DNA of 64,000 nt, taken from the NCBI GenBank assembly GCA_963699105.1, contig CAVOTI010000005.1, forward strand, positions 124,001-188,000, read 5' to 3'. The position numbers were made by a program, and so were the translations under genes. Shown here piece after piece: positions 7,032 to 15,897 of this stretch. Within the stretch, counting starts at the first letter, position 1. Every line of letters starts with the position of its first letter. The notes below the pieces were generated by a model. It was not told the DNA's origin. It worked only from the letters and a program-made list of their open reading frames with translations, and ran no database searches. The DNA comes from Bog-756 sp963699105 (GTDB taxonomy: Bacteria > Actinomycetota > Acidimicrobiia > Acidimicrobiales > RAAP-2).

Positions 7032-9053
7032 CTACCCGGCGGCGGAACCCAGGAAGCCGGCGTCGCCGAAGGTGAAGAGCCCGCCGTCAGCCGCCACCAA
7101 CCAGTAGCCCTGGCCGTCGCCGGTCGATGCCATCCCGACCACCGGCTTGGCCAGGCTCAGGGATCCGGTCGAACCGTGGAAGCGGGCGGAGCCGAAGGAG
7201 AAGACCCCGCCGTCCGAGGCCACCAGCCAGTAGCCCTGGCCTCCCGGCACACCGGCCAGTCCCACCATGGGCTGCTTGAGTCGGAGGTTGCCGGTCGACC
7301 CGTAGAAGCGGGCGTTCCCGAAGGAGAACACGCCGCCGTCCGAGGCCACCAGCCAGTAGCCCTGGCCATCGGGCGTGGCCGCCATGCCCACCATCGGCTT
7401 GTCGAGCCGGAGGTTGCCGGTCGACCCGTAGAAGCGGGCGTTCCCGAAGGAGAACACGCCGCCGTCCGAGGCCACCAGCCAGTAGCCCTGGCCATCGGGC
7501 GTGGCCGCCATGCCGACGATGGGTTGTTTCAGCCGCAACGCCCCGGTGGAGCCGTAGAAGTGGGCGTCCCCGAAAGAGAAGACCCCGCCGTCCGAGGCCA
7601 CCAGCCAGTAGCCCTGGCCATCGGGCGTGGCCGCCATGCCGACGATGGGTTGTTTCAGGGCCAGGCCTTCGGCCGATCCGAACGAGGTGGCGTTGCCGAA
7701 GGCGTCGACGGCACCGTTGGCCGCCGCCACCCAGTAACCGCCGCCGTTCGGGGTGGCGGCCATTCCCACACCGGCGGCACCGAGGCTGGTGTCGGTGGTG
7801 AACCAGTCGGATTTGAGGCCGACATCAGCGGCAAACGTGTCCCCGGTGAGGGAGACGTTGGACCTGGAGCCGACCAAGGTCATGGCCGTGACCCGTCCGC
7901 CCCAGTCGCCCAGGCCGTTGCGACCGTTGATGGAGATCGATTGGAGAGTGCCGAGTTGCGGCCAGGTGGCCTGGATGGTCGAGACAGGAACCGATGCCGT
8001 CCAGGTGTGGTTGGGGTTGCAGGCGCCGGGGACGCACACCGAGTCGCCGGCGTCGGGCACTCCGGGAAAGGCGCCCGGGGCCGTGTAGCCACCCGTCGAC
8101 GCCGAGTACTGGGTGGCGGCCACCGTGCCGTTGGGGAACTCCATCACCTGCCCGGTGGTGTCGCTGACGGCCAGGTCGGTGATGGCGCTCTGGTTGAGAG
8201 TGCCACGGTACGTCTGGCAGGCCAGATCGCAGGTGTCGGCGTAGCCCTGGTAGGAGCCGAGGCCGGACATGACGTACGAACGGGCGGCAACCGCCTGCGC
8301 CTCCAGCTCTTGGAATCCCCACGGCTGGCCTTGGGGGCCGGCTCCGCCCAGTGAGCCCCAGCCGGCCGGCGATTCATTGGGCACGACATCGGCCACGTAC
8401 TGCTCGAGGGGCAGGACGTTGACGGTCCGGGGTACGCCGCCCGAGTAGAGGGCGGCCAACGAACCGTGCACGGCGAGACTCGGACCGGACTGGCAGAGCT
8501 CGAGTGGTGCGGCCCCACTGGGCTGGGCCGTCGGAATGGTGGGGGCCGAGGTCGTGGCCACCGGCCCGGCCCACGGCCCGGCGCATCCGGGTCCTTGGTA
8601 GATCCTCCAGATACCGTTGCCGACCGGGAGCATCTCGACGGCCTGACCGGCTCCCTCGGTGACCGAAGTGCCGGCCACGATGAACGATGCGCTCGACGTC
8701 ACGATCACCGAGTGGCCGTCGTTCTCGGTCAACGCCACGTTGACCTCACGAGTGTCGGCACCCGCCGGCAACTGGGACAGGGAGGTCCCGCCGTAGTAGC
8801 CGGCGAGGATCGACTGGTACCCGGTCCGGGCCAGTGCGTCTCCGAGCGCACCCCACTGTCCCATCCCGTGTCCATGGCCGTATCCGTGGCCCTCGAACGA
8901 CACCGAACCCGAGGGATAGGCCGACGCCGGCGACGACGACGTGACCAGCCCGATCCCCGCACCGACCACGGCGGCCACGACCACGGCGGCGGTCACCGTC
9001 ATCGAGCGCCCACGGGCGCGGAGTCCTACTGCCCCTCGTTTCATTTGCCCCAT
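7032..9053 (-). CDS. secreted SpoIID/LytB-domain protein with C-terminal 42-residue repeats
   Basis: A 673-residue exported protein. A signal peptide with hydrophobic core at 18-37 ends at ASA-YP (residue 45-46). The SpoIID-like domain covers about 50-420: GHGYGHGHGMGQWGA (55-69), LPLEQYVADVVPNESP (214-229), ELEAQAVAARSYV (249-261) and QYSASTGGYT (315-324) are the usual SpoIID blocks, implying peptidoglycan glycan-strand cleavage or amidase stimulation. From 426 to the end are six repeats of about 42 residues with core GYWLVASDGGVFSFGDA.FYGSTG; their regular spacing suggests a beta-propeller. The first repeat is divergent. Its neighbour at 9128 has the same repeats behind a different N-domain. 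Start ambiguous: ATG at 9053 or at 9044; TAGAGA five nt before 9053 could be a leaderless -10. Confidence 0.88.
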   Translation of the reverse strand: MGQMKRGAVGLRARGRSMTVTAAVVVAAVVGAGIGLVTSSSPASAYPSGSVSFEGHGYGHGHGMGQWGALGDALARTGYQSILAGYYGGTSLSQLPAGADTREVNVALTENDGHSVIVTSSASFIVAGTSVTEGAGQAVEMLPVGNGIWRIYQGPGCAGPWAGPVATTSAPTIPTAQPSGAAPLELCQSGPSLAVHGSLAALYSGGVPRTVNVLPLEQYVADVVPNESPAGWGSLGGAGPQGQPWGFQELEAQAVAARSYVMSGLGSYQGYADTCDLACQTYRGTLNQSAITDLAVSDTTGQVMEFPNGTVAATQYSASTGGYTAPGAFPGVPDAGDSVCVPGACNPNHTWTASVPVSTIQATWPQLGTLQSISINGRNGLGDWGGRVTAMTLVGSRSNVSLTGDTFAADVGLKSDWFTTDTSLGAAGVGMAATPNGGGYWVAAANGAVDAFGNATSFGSAEGLALKQPIVGMAATPDGQGYWLVASDGGVFSFGDAHFYGSTGALRLKQPIVGMAATPDGQGYWLVASDGGVFSFGNARFYGSTGNLRLDKPMVGMAATPDGQGYWLVASDGGVFSFGNARFYGSTGNLRLKQPMVGLAGVPGGQGYWLVASDGGVFSFGSARFHGSTGSLSLAKPVVGMASTGDGQGYWLVAADGGLFTFGDAGFLGSAAG
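7282..7515. repeat. 126-bp period coding repeat, two copies nearly identical in DNA
   Basis: Within the SpoIID-protein gene, about 108 nt from 7282 recur without change from 7408 (offset 126 nt = 42 codons). The other repeats of this gene are more diverged, so this pair is a recent duplication or gene conversion. Confidence 0.9.
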
Positions 9054-9067
9054 CCAGATCTCTATTC

Positions 9068-9127
9068 TTCGAGATGCCCCTGATCTTCGAGATGCCCCCG
9101 ACCTTCAGGTGACCCTGACCTTCAGGT
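9068..9127. repeat. degenerating 17-18-bp tandem repeat between the two repeat-protein genes
   Basis: Plus-strand units TTCGAGATGCCCCTGATC, TTCGAGATGCCCCCGACC, then TTCAGGTGACCCTGACC and a partial TTCAGG copy run from just upstream of the SpoIID-protein start up to the stop of the FG-GAP gene. They fill nearly the whole 74-nt gap. Confidence 0.8.
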
Positions 9128-11401
9128 TCAGTCCACCCCGTACATGTTGGCCGCGAACACCTGCGGCATCGATCCGAAGAAGGGTGCGCTCCCGAAGCTG
9201 AATATCCCCCCGTCGGCGGCCACCAGCCAGTAGCCGTTGCCGTAGTTGGAGGCCATGCCGACCACGGGCTGGTCGAGAGGGATGCCTCCCATGGAGCCGT
9301 AGAACCTGGCATCGCCGAAGCTGAAGATGCCCCCGTCGGCGGCCACGAACCAGTAGCCACCGCCACCGGGCACGGTGGTCATGCCCACCACCGGTTGGTT
9401 CAGTCGTTCGCTGCCTGTCGAGCCGTAGAACGGGGCGTACCCGAAAGTGAAGATGCCACCGTCCTTGGCCACCAGCCAGTAGCCGTTGCCGGTCGGGGTG
9501 GAGGCCATGCCCACCACCGGTTGGTTCAGGTGCTGGCCGCCGGTGGAGCCGTAGAAGCGGGCGTCACCGAAGGCGAAGATGCCGCCGTCCGAGGCCACCA
9601 GCCAGTAGCCCCTGCCGTCCGGGGTGGCAGCCATGCCCACCACCGGTTGGTTCAGATGGATGCTACCGGTGGAGCCGTAGAACTGGGCGTTGCCGAAGCA
9701 GAAGATGCCGCCGTCCGAGGCCACCTCCCAGTACCCCCCACCGCCCGGGGTCTCCGCCATGCCCACCACCGGTTTGTTGAGGGGCGTCCCTCCCATCGAG
9801 CCGTAGAACTTGGCGTCGCCGAAGCTGAAGATGCCTCCGTCGGAAGCCACGTTCCAGTAGCCGCCGCCGTCGTTGGTGACCGCCATCCCGACGATGGGCT
9901 TGTTGAGGTGTCCGGGGGGCGGGGCGGCCAGCGTCCCGGTCAGCTGGGGGTTCTGGTGGAACATGGGCCACGACCGCTCGCCCAGTGACCGGCCGGCCGA
10001 ACCGGCGATCTCATAGTGCTGGATGATCCCGGCGTTGCCGGCGTTGTAGCCGGCGATGGTGATCCCGATGGTCCCGTTGGGGTCGGTGGTGACCATGGCC
10101 GAGTTCTGCAGGGCGATGGTGCCGGCTCCCAGGGTGGCCACCACCTGTGCGCTCTGTCCGTCGTAGATGACCAACCCGTTGGTCGTGGGGACCAGCACGT
10201 CGTTGTAGCCGCCGCCGGTGAGGTCGGCGGTGGTGATGCCGCCGATGATCTGACCCGACGTGCGCTGGGGCCACCCGGGAAGGGTGGCGCCGTTGGCTCC
10301 GTTGACGGCGTACACCAGTCCGCCCGACGAGGTGTTGGCCCCTTCGAGCACCTCGACGTTCCCGTTCCCCTGGATGTCCCCGATGGCCGGGCTGCCGGTG
10401 GTAGTGCCACCCAGGTTGGCGCTCCACACGATGTTGCAGTGGGTATCCGATCCGTACAGCATGTTGGTGTCCGAGGCCCCCGCATAGTAGGAGCCGGTGC
10501 CGAAGGCGATCCCCATCACTCCGCCGCCCAAGAAGTCGCCCACCGCCGTCGACGAGTCGACCGTCTGGTTGGTGTTGTAGCTGCAGATCAGGTTCCCGCC
10601 TGAGCCGAGGACGCGGAGATGTCCTCCCGCCGTGTAGGTCTGTCCCTCGGCCACGCCGGCCGACGAGTCACCGCCCTCGATCACTTCGTTCTGGCCGTTG
10701 CCGTACAGGTCGGCCACCGACGGGGTGGTGAACCCGCTGTCGGCCGTGAAGAACGGCCATCCCGGGAGCACCGAACCATTCGAGGCGTTGAGGGCGTACT
10801 CGTCCTGTCCCAGCGACGGGGCCACCACTCCGGTGGTCCCACCGAGGTTCCCGACCGTCAACGAGGCCTGGACGCCATGGGACCCGTTCGGGTCCGGGGC
10901 GTTGTGCTGCCACAGTTGGGCGCCGGTGTTGGTGAAGGAGTAGTAGCCGCCGACGGTGGGGTCGGCGGCGTTACCGGCTCCGACGAACACGTTGTCGGTA
11001 CCCGAGCCGTTGGGGGTCACCGACGGGGTGGAGTCGACCGGTCCGCCGGCATGGGCCGGCCAACCGGCTACGGCAGAGCCGTTCGACAGGTGGAAGGCGT
11101 ACACACTGCCGGCCCGGTCACCTACCACCACCGACGGCCCGCCGCCGTCCAAGGTGGCCTCGGACGGCGAGCTCTCGGCAATGGGATTTCCGGCGTCGGG
11201 GAGCACCTGCTGCCAGACCAGGGAAGCCGACACGCCGGCGGCGTGGGCGACGGGGGTCGAGGCCGAGGCCGGCGATCCCGGGAGCTGGGCGGCCACCAGC
11301 GAACCCACCACTCCGAGGGCCACCACCCCTCCGACCATCCACCGGCGTCTGGCGGTCCCGGGTACCTCGGTGGCCGTGATGGTGTCCGGACGTGCTCCCA
11401 T
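9128..11401 (-). CDS. secreted FG-GAP/PQQ-like propeller protein with C-terminal 42-residue repeats
   Basis: A 757-residue exported protein. Signal peptide: basic RRRW then a hydrophobic stretch (22-40) and SPASAS cleavage region. Residues 55-480 contain repeated motifs of the type TPSVADLYGNGQNEVIEGG, SPAIGDIQGNGNVEVLEG and TTADLTGGGYNDVLVP, typical of FG-GAP/VCBS beta-propeller blades; LPGWP and WPMFHQNPQLTG resemble the ends of such integrin-like propellers. From about 500 follow six 42-residue repeats with core GYW.VASDGGIFSFGDA.FYGSTG, the same family as the C-terminus of the neighbour at 7032. A surface or extracellular binding role is inferred; no catalytic motif is visible. The ATG at 11401 has AAGGAG 7 nt upstream. 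Divergent from the GT-C gene at 11631. Confidence 0.85.
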   Translation of the reverse strand: MGARPDTITATEVPGTARRRWMVGGVVALGVVGSLVAAQLPGSPASASTPVAHAAGVSASLVWQQVLPDAGNPIAESSPSEATLDGGGPSVVVGDRAGSVYAFHLSNGSAVAGWPAHAGGPVDSTPSVTPNGSGTDNVFVGAGNAADPTVGGYYSFTNTGAQLWQHNAPDPNGSHGVQASLTVGNLGGTTGVVAPSLGQDEYALNASNGSVLPGWPFFTADSGFTTPSVADLYGNGQNEVIEGGDSSAGVAEGQTYTAGGHLRVLGSGGNLICSYNTNQTVDSSTAVGDFLGGGVMGIAFGTGSYYAGASDTNMLYGSDTHCNIVWSANLGGTTTGSPAIGDIQGNGNVEVLEGANTSSGGLVYAVNGANGATLPGWPQRTSGQIIGGITTADLTGGGYNDVLVPTTNGLVIYDGQSAQVVATLGAGTIALQNSAMVTTDPNGTIGITIAGYNAGNAGIIQHYEIAGSAGRSLGERSWPMFHQNPQLTGTLAAPPPGHLNKPIVGMAVTNDGGGYWNVASDGGIFSFGDAKFYGSMGGTPLNKPVVGMAETPGGGGYWEVASDGGIFCFGNAQFYGSTGSIHLNQPVVGMAATPDGRGYWLVASDGGIFAFGDARFYGSTGGQHLNQPVVGMASTPTGNGYWLVAKDGGIFTFGYAPFYGSTGSERLNQPVVGMTTVPGGGGYWFVAADGGIFSFGDARFYGSMGGIPLDQPVVGMASNYGNGYWLVAADGGIFSFGSAPFFGSMPQVFAANMYGVD

Positions 11402-11619
11402 GCGATGGCTCCTTGCTTGCTGCTGTCGGCGGTGCGGTGAGGCCCTGACGGGCTGATTCAGCGGCTTGCGGCGGGTGGACCGGCGCTCCGGCGTCTTCTC
11501 CTACGGGTTATCGGCAGATCGGGTGCAAAACTGAACTCGGCCCCCGTGGCCTCGGCCACCGTGACCCGCCGGGCCGGGCTCCAGGGTGCGGGATACCTCA
11601 TGTCGTGGCTCCTACTCGG

Positions 11620-11625
11620 TACCCT
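11620..11625 (+). promoter_or_regulatory. putative leaderless -10 box TACCCT
   Basis: TACCCT ends 5 nt before the ATG of the GT-C membrane protein and there is no Shine-Dalgarno sequence, so transcription probably starts at or next to the start codon. Confidence 0.4.
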
Positions 11626-11630
11626 GAACC

Positions 11631-13559
11631 ATGGTCTCCGGTGCGACTGCGACCGAAGCGCCGGTCAAGGATCCGAGCGAGGCGCCCGTACAGCCCGGGT
11701 CCCCGCCGCTGTCCGCCGGGTCCCCGGCTCCGTTCCCGACACCGCTGAGCGCTCCCCCGTCGGGCTCCCCGTCCGGCTTCCCGTCGGGCTCCCCGGCAGC
11801 TGTCCGGGAGCCCCCGGAGGTGCCCCGGTTGACCCGGTCGGACCTCCAGCGTCGCAAACGCCGTCGGGCCCGATGGGTCGTCGTTCCGTGGGTGCTGGGC
11901 CTCGCGACGTTCGTCCTCCGCCTCCTGACCGCGGCACGGGGGCCGACCGACTGGGACTCGGCCCAGTACGCATCGGCCGTCACCCACTTCGACGTCACCC
12001 ATGGCCAGCCCCAGCCCCCCGGCTACTGGCTCTACGTCGAGTCGGGCCGGGCCCTCCACCTCGTCACCGGACTCGGCACCATCGACAGCCTGGTGGTGCT
12101 GGCCGCCCTGGCATCGGCCGTCGGGGTCGGTCTGACGGCGGTGGCCGGGCGAGATCTGGGCGGACCGTGGGTGGGTATGGCCGCCGGAGCGGTCATGGCC
12201 GCCTCCCCGTTCACCTGGTTCAGTGGCTCGACCGTGTCCACCTACTCCTTCGACGTGGTGACGGCCTCGTTGCTCATCATCCTGGCCTGGCGGGCCCGGC
12301 CGGGGAGCTGGCACGGAGTGGGAGCCGCGATTGCCCTCGGACTGCTGTGCGGCTTTCGCCAGTCCGACTTCATGGCCTTCGCCATCCTGGCCCTCTTGGC
12401 CGTGGTCGGGTCCACCCGCCGATGGAGCCGGGCCGGGTTGACGGTGGTGGCCGGAGTGGTCGCCGCCGGGGTCTGGTTCGTCCCCATGGTGATCAGCCAG
12501 CCCGGAGGCTTCTCGGCCTGGCTCGGCGCCACCCGCACCGAGACGAGCGGCGCCGCCCAGATCAGCTCGGTACTCGATCACGCCGCCGGAGCGGGCACCA
12601 ACTTCGGCACCTTCGCCGCCTACACGGCCTTGGCCTTGGTCCCGTTGGCGGTGCTCGCCCTTCTCGCCGGCATGGTGCTCCTGGTCCGGGCCGGGGTGGC
12701 CGCTGACGTGACCACCGACGACCCGGGCCCGTTCGTGACCGGCCAGCCCTACCGGGCCGGTTCGCCCTGGAGGCGCCCCTGGTACCAGTCACGGGCCGCC
12801 GTCCTGGCCGCCGCCATCGTCCCCCCCGTGCTGGTGGTGACCCTGATCCAGTTCGCCAAGAGCGGCTATCTGTTGGCATACCTGCCAGGAGCGGTGATCG
12901 CACTGCTCCTCCCGGTGGGGGCGCTCACCCGGCGTCGACGGAATTCCGACCGGCTGTCTGTGACCTGGGTGGCAGTGGCCTCTGTCCTGGTCGGCCTGAT
13001 CGTGTTCGCCGGCGGGGAACGCTTCGTCAGCGCCGCCGCCGTTCTCCCCGGGCAGTGGACCGGGTCGTCGTCGCTGTGGCTCGAACAGCCGCAGTACCAG
13101 GCCCCGTACCTCACCACCTACCCCGCCATTCGTGCCATCGACACCATCGACTCGGCCCTGGGAGCCCTGGCACCCCACGTGGTGACGGCCCGCGACGTGG
13201 TGGTGTTCGATCTCGACGACGGCGGGAACAACATCTACCGGAACGCCGGATGGGAGTTGCCCGAGGACCGCCTGGCCCTGGTCGGCCCGGGCCGGCTGCT
13301 CTACAACCAACAGCACGGAGCCCTCTACTACTCGCCGCCCGACGCCATCGCCGTCGGCCCGGGAGGGACGGCGCTGCTGGTGGCGTCACCGGCCATGCCC
13401 GGACTGGCCGCCCTCACGGCCAGCGGCCAGGCGGTGTCGGTCAAGACCGAGCAGACGATCGGCGGGTACCGGGTATGGCGGGTGGCGCCCGGCGCCTCGG
13501 TGCTCGGGGTGCCGGTCGTCCAGCGTGGCGGCCCCCGTCCCCTGGGCCACGGGATCTGA
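11631..13559 (+). CDS. GT-C-type membrane glycosyltransferase-like protein
   Basis: A 642-residue polytopic membrane protein. A Pro/Ser-rich cytosolic N-terminus (1-65) and a basic patch RRKRRRAR precede TM1 (about 81-100). The first loop has the acidic motif GPTDWDSAQYA, the position where GT-C enzymes (GT39/ArnT, DUF2723 relatives) carry catalytic aspartates using polyprenyl-phosphate sugars. About ten membrane segments follow and a soluble extracytoplasmic C-domain (from about 450). It is probably the extracytoplasmic sugar transferase of the adjacent polysaccharide locus, which it meets tail to tail with no gap: its TGA and the neighbour's TGA together form TGATCA at 13557-13562. Precise family and sugar are not determinable here. 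Confidence 0.75.
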   Translation: MVSGATATEAPVKDPSEAPVQPGSPPLSAGSPAPFPTPLSAPPSGSPSGFPSGSPAAVREPPEVPRLTRSDLQRRKRRRARWVVVPWVLGLATFVLRLLTAARGPTDWDSAQYASAVTHFDVTHGQPQPPGYWLYVESGRALHLVTGLGTIDSLVVLAALASAVGVGLTAVAGRDLGGPWVGMAAGAVMAASPFTWFSGSTVSTYSFDVVTASLLIILAWRARPGSWHGVGAAIALGLLCGFRQSDFMAFAILALLAVVGSTRRWSRAGLTVVAGVVAAGVWFVPMVISQPGGFSAWLGATRTETSGAAQISSVLDHAAGAGTNFGTFAAYTALALVPLAVLALLAGMVLLVRAGVAADVTTDDPGPFVTGQPYRAGSPWRRPWYQSRAAVLAAAIVPPVLVVTLIQFAKSGYLLAYLPGAVIALLLPVGALTRRRRNSDRLSVTWVAVASVLVGLIVFAGGERFVSAAAVLPGQWTGSSSLWLEQPQYQAPYLTTYPAIRAIDTIDSALGALAPHVVTARDVVVFDLDDGGNNIYRNAGWELPEDRLALVGPGRLLYNQQHGALYYSPPDAIAVGPGGTALLVASPAMPGLAALTASGQAVSVKTEQTIGGYRVWRVAPGASVLGVPVVQRGGPRPLGHGI

Positions 13560-14741
13560 TCAGCCGGCGGCGGCCACCGACTCGATGAAGGTGGCGTAGC
13601 GGTCGATCACCCGAGGCCACCGGAACCACCGGTCGACATAGATCCGTCCCCGCTGGCCCAGCGTCGTCCTCAGCCGGGCGTCGCCGGCCAGCAATCCGAC
13701 CAGGCCCTCGAACTCACCGAACCCGGCAAAGGCCAACCCGCCTCCGGACCGGCGGCAGTGCTCGACGGTGGCGGCACAGGCTCCATTCACCAACACCGGC
13801 GTGCGGGCACTCCACGCCTCCACCACGACCAGCGAGAAGGCCTCCCACGACGACGGTGACACCAGGGCCACGGCCCGGCGGAGCAGGGACCACTTCTCGG
13901 CATCCGACACCGGCCCGAGAACCTCGATGTCGGGGTGTGGGCCCGGCGCCTCGACGACCGGTCCGGCGAACACCAGTCGGAGCGGTCCGGGATGGCGGGC
14001 CTTGTAGGCGGCGAACAGGTCGGCCAGCAGTGACGTCCCCTTGTGACGGTCGACCCGGCCGAGACAGAGGAGGTACGGCGGGGCACCGTCGCCCGGGTCC
14101 TTCTCCGCCACCGGGCCCGAGGATGCCTCGGGATCGTCCACCCCCAGTCCCAACAGCAGCTGGTGGTGGGTGGCCACCGCGAACATCCCCTGGACCAGCC
14201 GGCGCTCGGCCGTGGTCTGGAACACCAGTCCGTCGGCGGCCTCGAAGACAGGGGCGAAGACCGGCAGGTGCAGAGCCGGCTCGTCGTGGGCCGCCGGGTG
14301 GAGGATGGTGGGAGCCGACACCGCGTCGATGGCCCTGACCGTCGGGTAGTAGAGGTACGGATAGAAGACCACGGCGTCGGCCACGGCGTCGGCCGCCGCC
14401 TCCACCACGGCGGGAACCACCGGCCCCTGCAGGTCGACCCAGCGCTGAGCCTGTTGCAGGGACGCCCGGTCGGGGTCGGCCAGGAGGGACGCCGAGTAGG
14501 GATGGAACGACGGATCCCTCCCCGCCACCGAGGCGAAGCGCCGCACCGACACCCCGTTGACGCTCTCGTCCCCCTCGGGCAGCACGTCCTCCCAGGTGAC
14601 GAAGTCCTCGGCACAGCCGGTGATCACCTCCACCTGCCACCCCTTCTGCCCGACCAGGTGCTCGGCCAGCAGACGCGCCGCGGTTTCGGCGCCCCCGATG
14701 ACACGGGTGCCGTACCGGGGTACCACGAACGTCACTCTCAT
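13560..14741 (-). CDS. glycosyltransferase family 4 protein (last gene of polysaccharide operon)
   Basis: A 393-residue GT-B glycosyltransferase. It starts MRVTFVVPRYG and continues VIGGAETAARLLAEHL, the donor-proximal Gly-rich loop; CLGRVDRHKGT marks the start of the C-terminal domain and SSWEAFSLVVVEAW carries the EX7E-type motif of GT4. ATG at 14741 was preferred over an in-frame GTG at 14780 because the paralogue at 21147 starts at the same point (MKLAFVTPRYG) and because it avoids overlap with the previous gene. Its acceptor is likely a growing surface polysaccharide, given the Wzm/Wzt genes upstream. Convergent with the GT-C gene, with stops back to back. Confidence 0.88.
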   Translation of the reverse strand: MRVTFVVPRYGTRVIGGAETAARLLAEHLVGQKGWQVEVITGCAEDFVTWEDVLPEGDESVNGVSVRRFASVAGRDPSFHPYSASLLADPDRASLQQAQRWVDLQGPVVPAVVEAAADAVADAVVFYPYLYYPTVRAIDAVSAPTILHPAAHDEPALHLPVFAPVFEAADGLVFQTTAERRLVQGMFAVATHHQLLLGLGVDDPEASSGPVAEKDPGDGAPPYLLCLGRVDRHKGTSLLADLFAAYKARHPGPLRLVFAGPVVEAPGPHPDIEVLGPVSDAEKWSLLRRAVALVSPSSWEAFSLVVVEAWSARTPVLVNGACAATVEHCRRSGGGLAFAGFGEFEGLVGLLAGDARLRTTLGQRGRIYVDRWFRWPRVIDRYATFIESVAAAG

Positions 14742-14751
14742 GCCGGGCCCG

Positions 14752-15843
14752 TCACGCGGCGTAGGCGGCCTCGAGGGCACTGGCGAAACCAGCCCGCACC
14801 CGGGGCAGCGAGAACGCCTCGACCCGCTCCGACGCCGCCTCGGCCAACGTGGTCCGGAGCTGGGGATCGGTGACCACCCGGTCGATGGCCGCCGCCACCC
14901 GGGCCGGCTCCTTGTTGGGCAGCACCAGTCCCGCCGTCTGCACCGTCTCGGGGACGGCGGTGTTGGTGTAGGCGATGATCGGCAGGCGGTGGTACATCGA
15001 CTCCAGCAACGGCACGCAGAATCCTTCGTGGTTGGACAGGCAGACGAAGGCGTCGGCCGCCGCGTAGTAGGCGATGAGCTCCTCGTGGGTCACCGAGCCG
15101 GCGATGTCGACCGCCTCCACCAGTCCCAACTCGCTGATGAACCGCTCGAGAGCGGTGAGGTACTCCTGGCTGATCGATCCTCCCACCAGGTGCAGCCGGG
15201 CCTTGGGGTCGTAGAGCCGGCGGTAGGCAGCCAGGGCCTTTATCAGGTCGTGCTGGCCCTTGTGGGGTGAGACCTTCCCGACGAAGAGCAGGTCGGCGCC
15301 GCCCTCGTGGCGCTGGGCGGCGAGCCGCCCCGCCAGCACCGGATCGGGGGAGCCGGCAAAGCCCTCCAGGTCGATGAGGAGCGGGACGGTGGCCGTCGAC
15401 CGGTACCCTGCCACCTGGAGCTCCCGCTCGTTGTACTCCGAGTCGGCGATGGCGAACTCGGTGACCGGGGCCAGATCCCGCAGCTGGGCCCGTCCCCACC
15501 GCACCTCCTCCCCCACCGCCGGTATCCAGGCTTCGAGCAGATCGGCCGGGGTGATGTTGTGGTAGTTCACGAACTTGCGCTCGCTGCGCTCCCGGAAGAT
15601 GTCGGCCACCCCGCTGCCGATGGAGAACTGGTAGAGCAGTACCCGCCCGGCCGATGCCTTGTCCCCCAGCCGGCTCACCGGAGTCCCGAAGGAGATCCGG
15701 TCGGCGGAGGCGTTGCCGTAGAAGATGTCGGACTGGAACCCCCTCGAGCGCAGGAGGTCCCGGAGTTGGATCACGTGCCCACCGATGGCATCCCGGCTGG
15801 CCAGCGACGGGATGACCTGGTCGATCCGCTCGGCCGCCGTCAC
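14752..15843 (-). CDS. glycosyltransferase family 4 protein
   Basis: A 363-residue GT4-like enzyme. Blocks seen: VLLYQFSIGSGVADIF, NYHNITPADLLEAW, the domain-2 opener LLFVGKVSPHKGQHDLI, LHLVGGS and CLSNHEGFCVPLLESM, which holds the EX7E-type glutamates (E in NHEGF and in LLESM). The same block order is found in the proteins at 18970 and 22391, so this is a paralogous family within the locus. GTG start at 15843 lies in a GTGAC minisatellite, which makes the exact start uncertain. It follows wzt by 54 nt and precedes the last GT4 gene by 10 nt, in one operon. Confidence 0.87.
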   Translation of the reverse strand: MTAAERIDQVIPSLASRDAIGGHVIQLRDLLRSRGFQSDIFYGNASADRISFGTPVSRLGDKASAGRVLLYQFSIGSGVADIFRERSERKFVNYHNITPADLLEAWIPAVGEEVRWGRAQLRDLAPVTEFAIADSEYNERELQVAGYRSTATVPLLIDLEGFAGSPDPVLAGRLAAQRHEGGADLLFVGKVSPHKGQHDLIKALAAYRRLYDPKARLHLVGGSISQEYLTALERFISELGLVEAVDIAGSVTHEELIAYYAAADAFVCLSNHEGFCVPLLESMYHRLPIIAYTNTAVPETVQTAGLVLPNKEPARVAAAIDRVVTDPQLRTTLAEAASERVEAFSLPRVRAGFASALEAAYAA

Positions 15844-15890
15844 GGGAGCGTCACCTGGGCCGTCACCCCGGACGTCACGGGGGGCGTCAC
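15839..15890. repeat. GTCAC-containing ~12-bp tandem repeat over the start of a glycosyltransferase gene
   Basis: Plus-strand GTCAC occurs at 15839, 15850, 15862, 15874 and 15886 (steps 11, 12, 12, 12). On the coding strand this offers five successive GTG codons before the glycosyltransferase; the 11-nt step puts the last one in a different frame from the other four. Confidence 0.85.
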
Positions 15891-15897
15891 CTGGGGT

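Noticed and set aside
7200..7660. Regular ~126-bp repeats that might be a CRISPR-like array
   Set aside because: The repeat is coding, in frame over 42 codons, without spacers of unique sequence and without cas genes.
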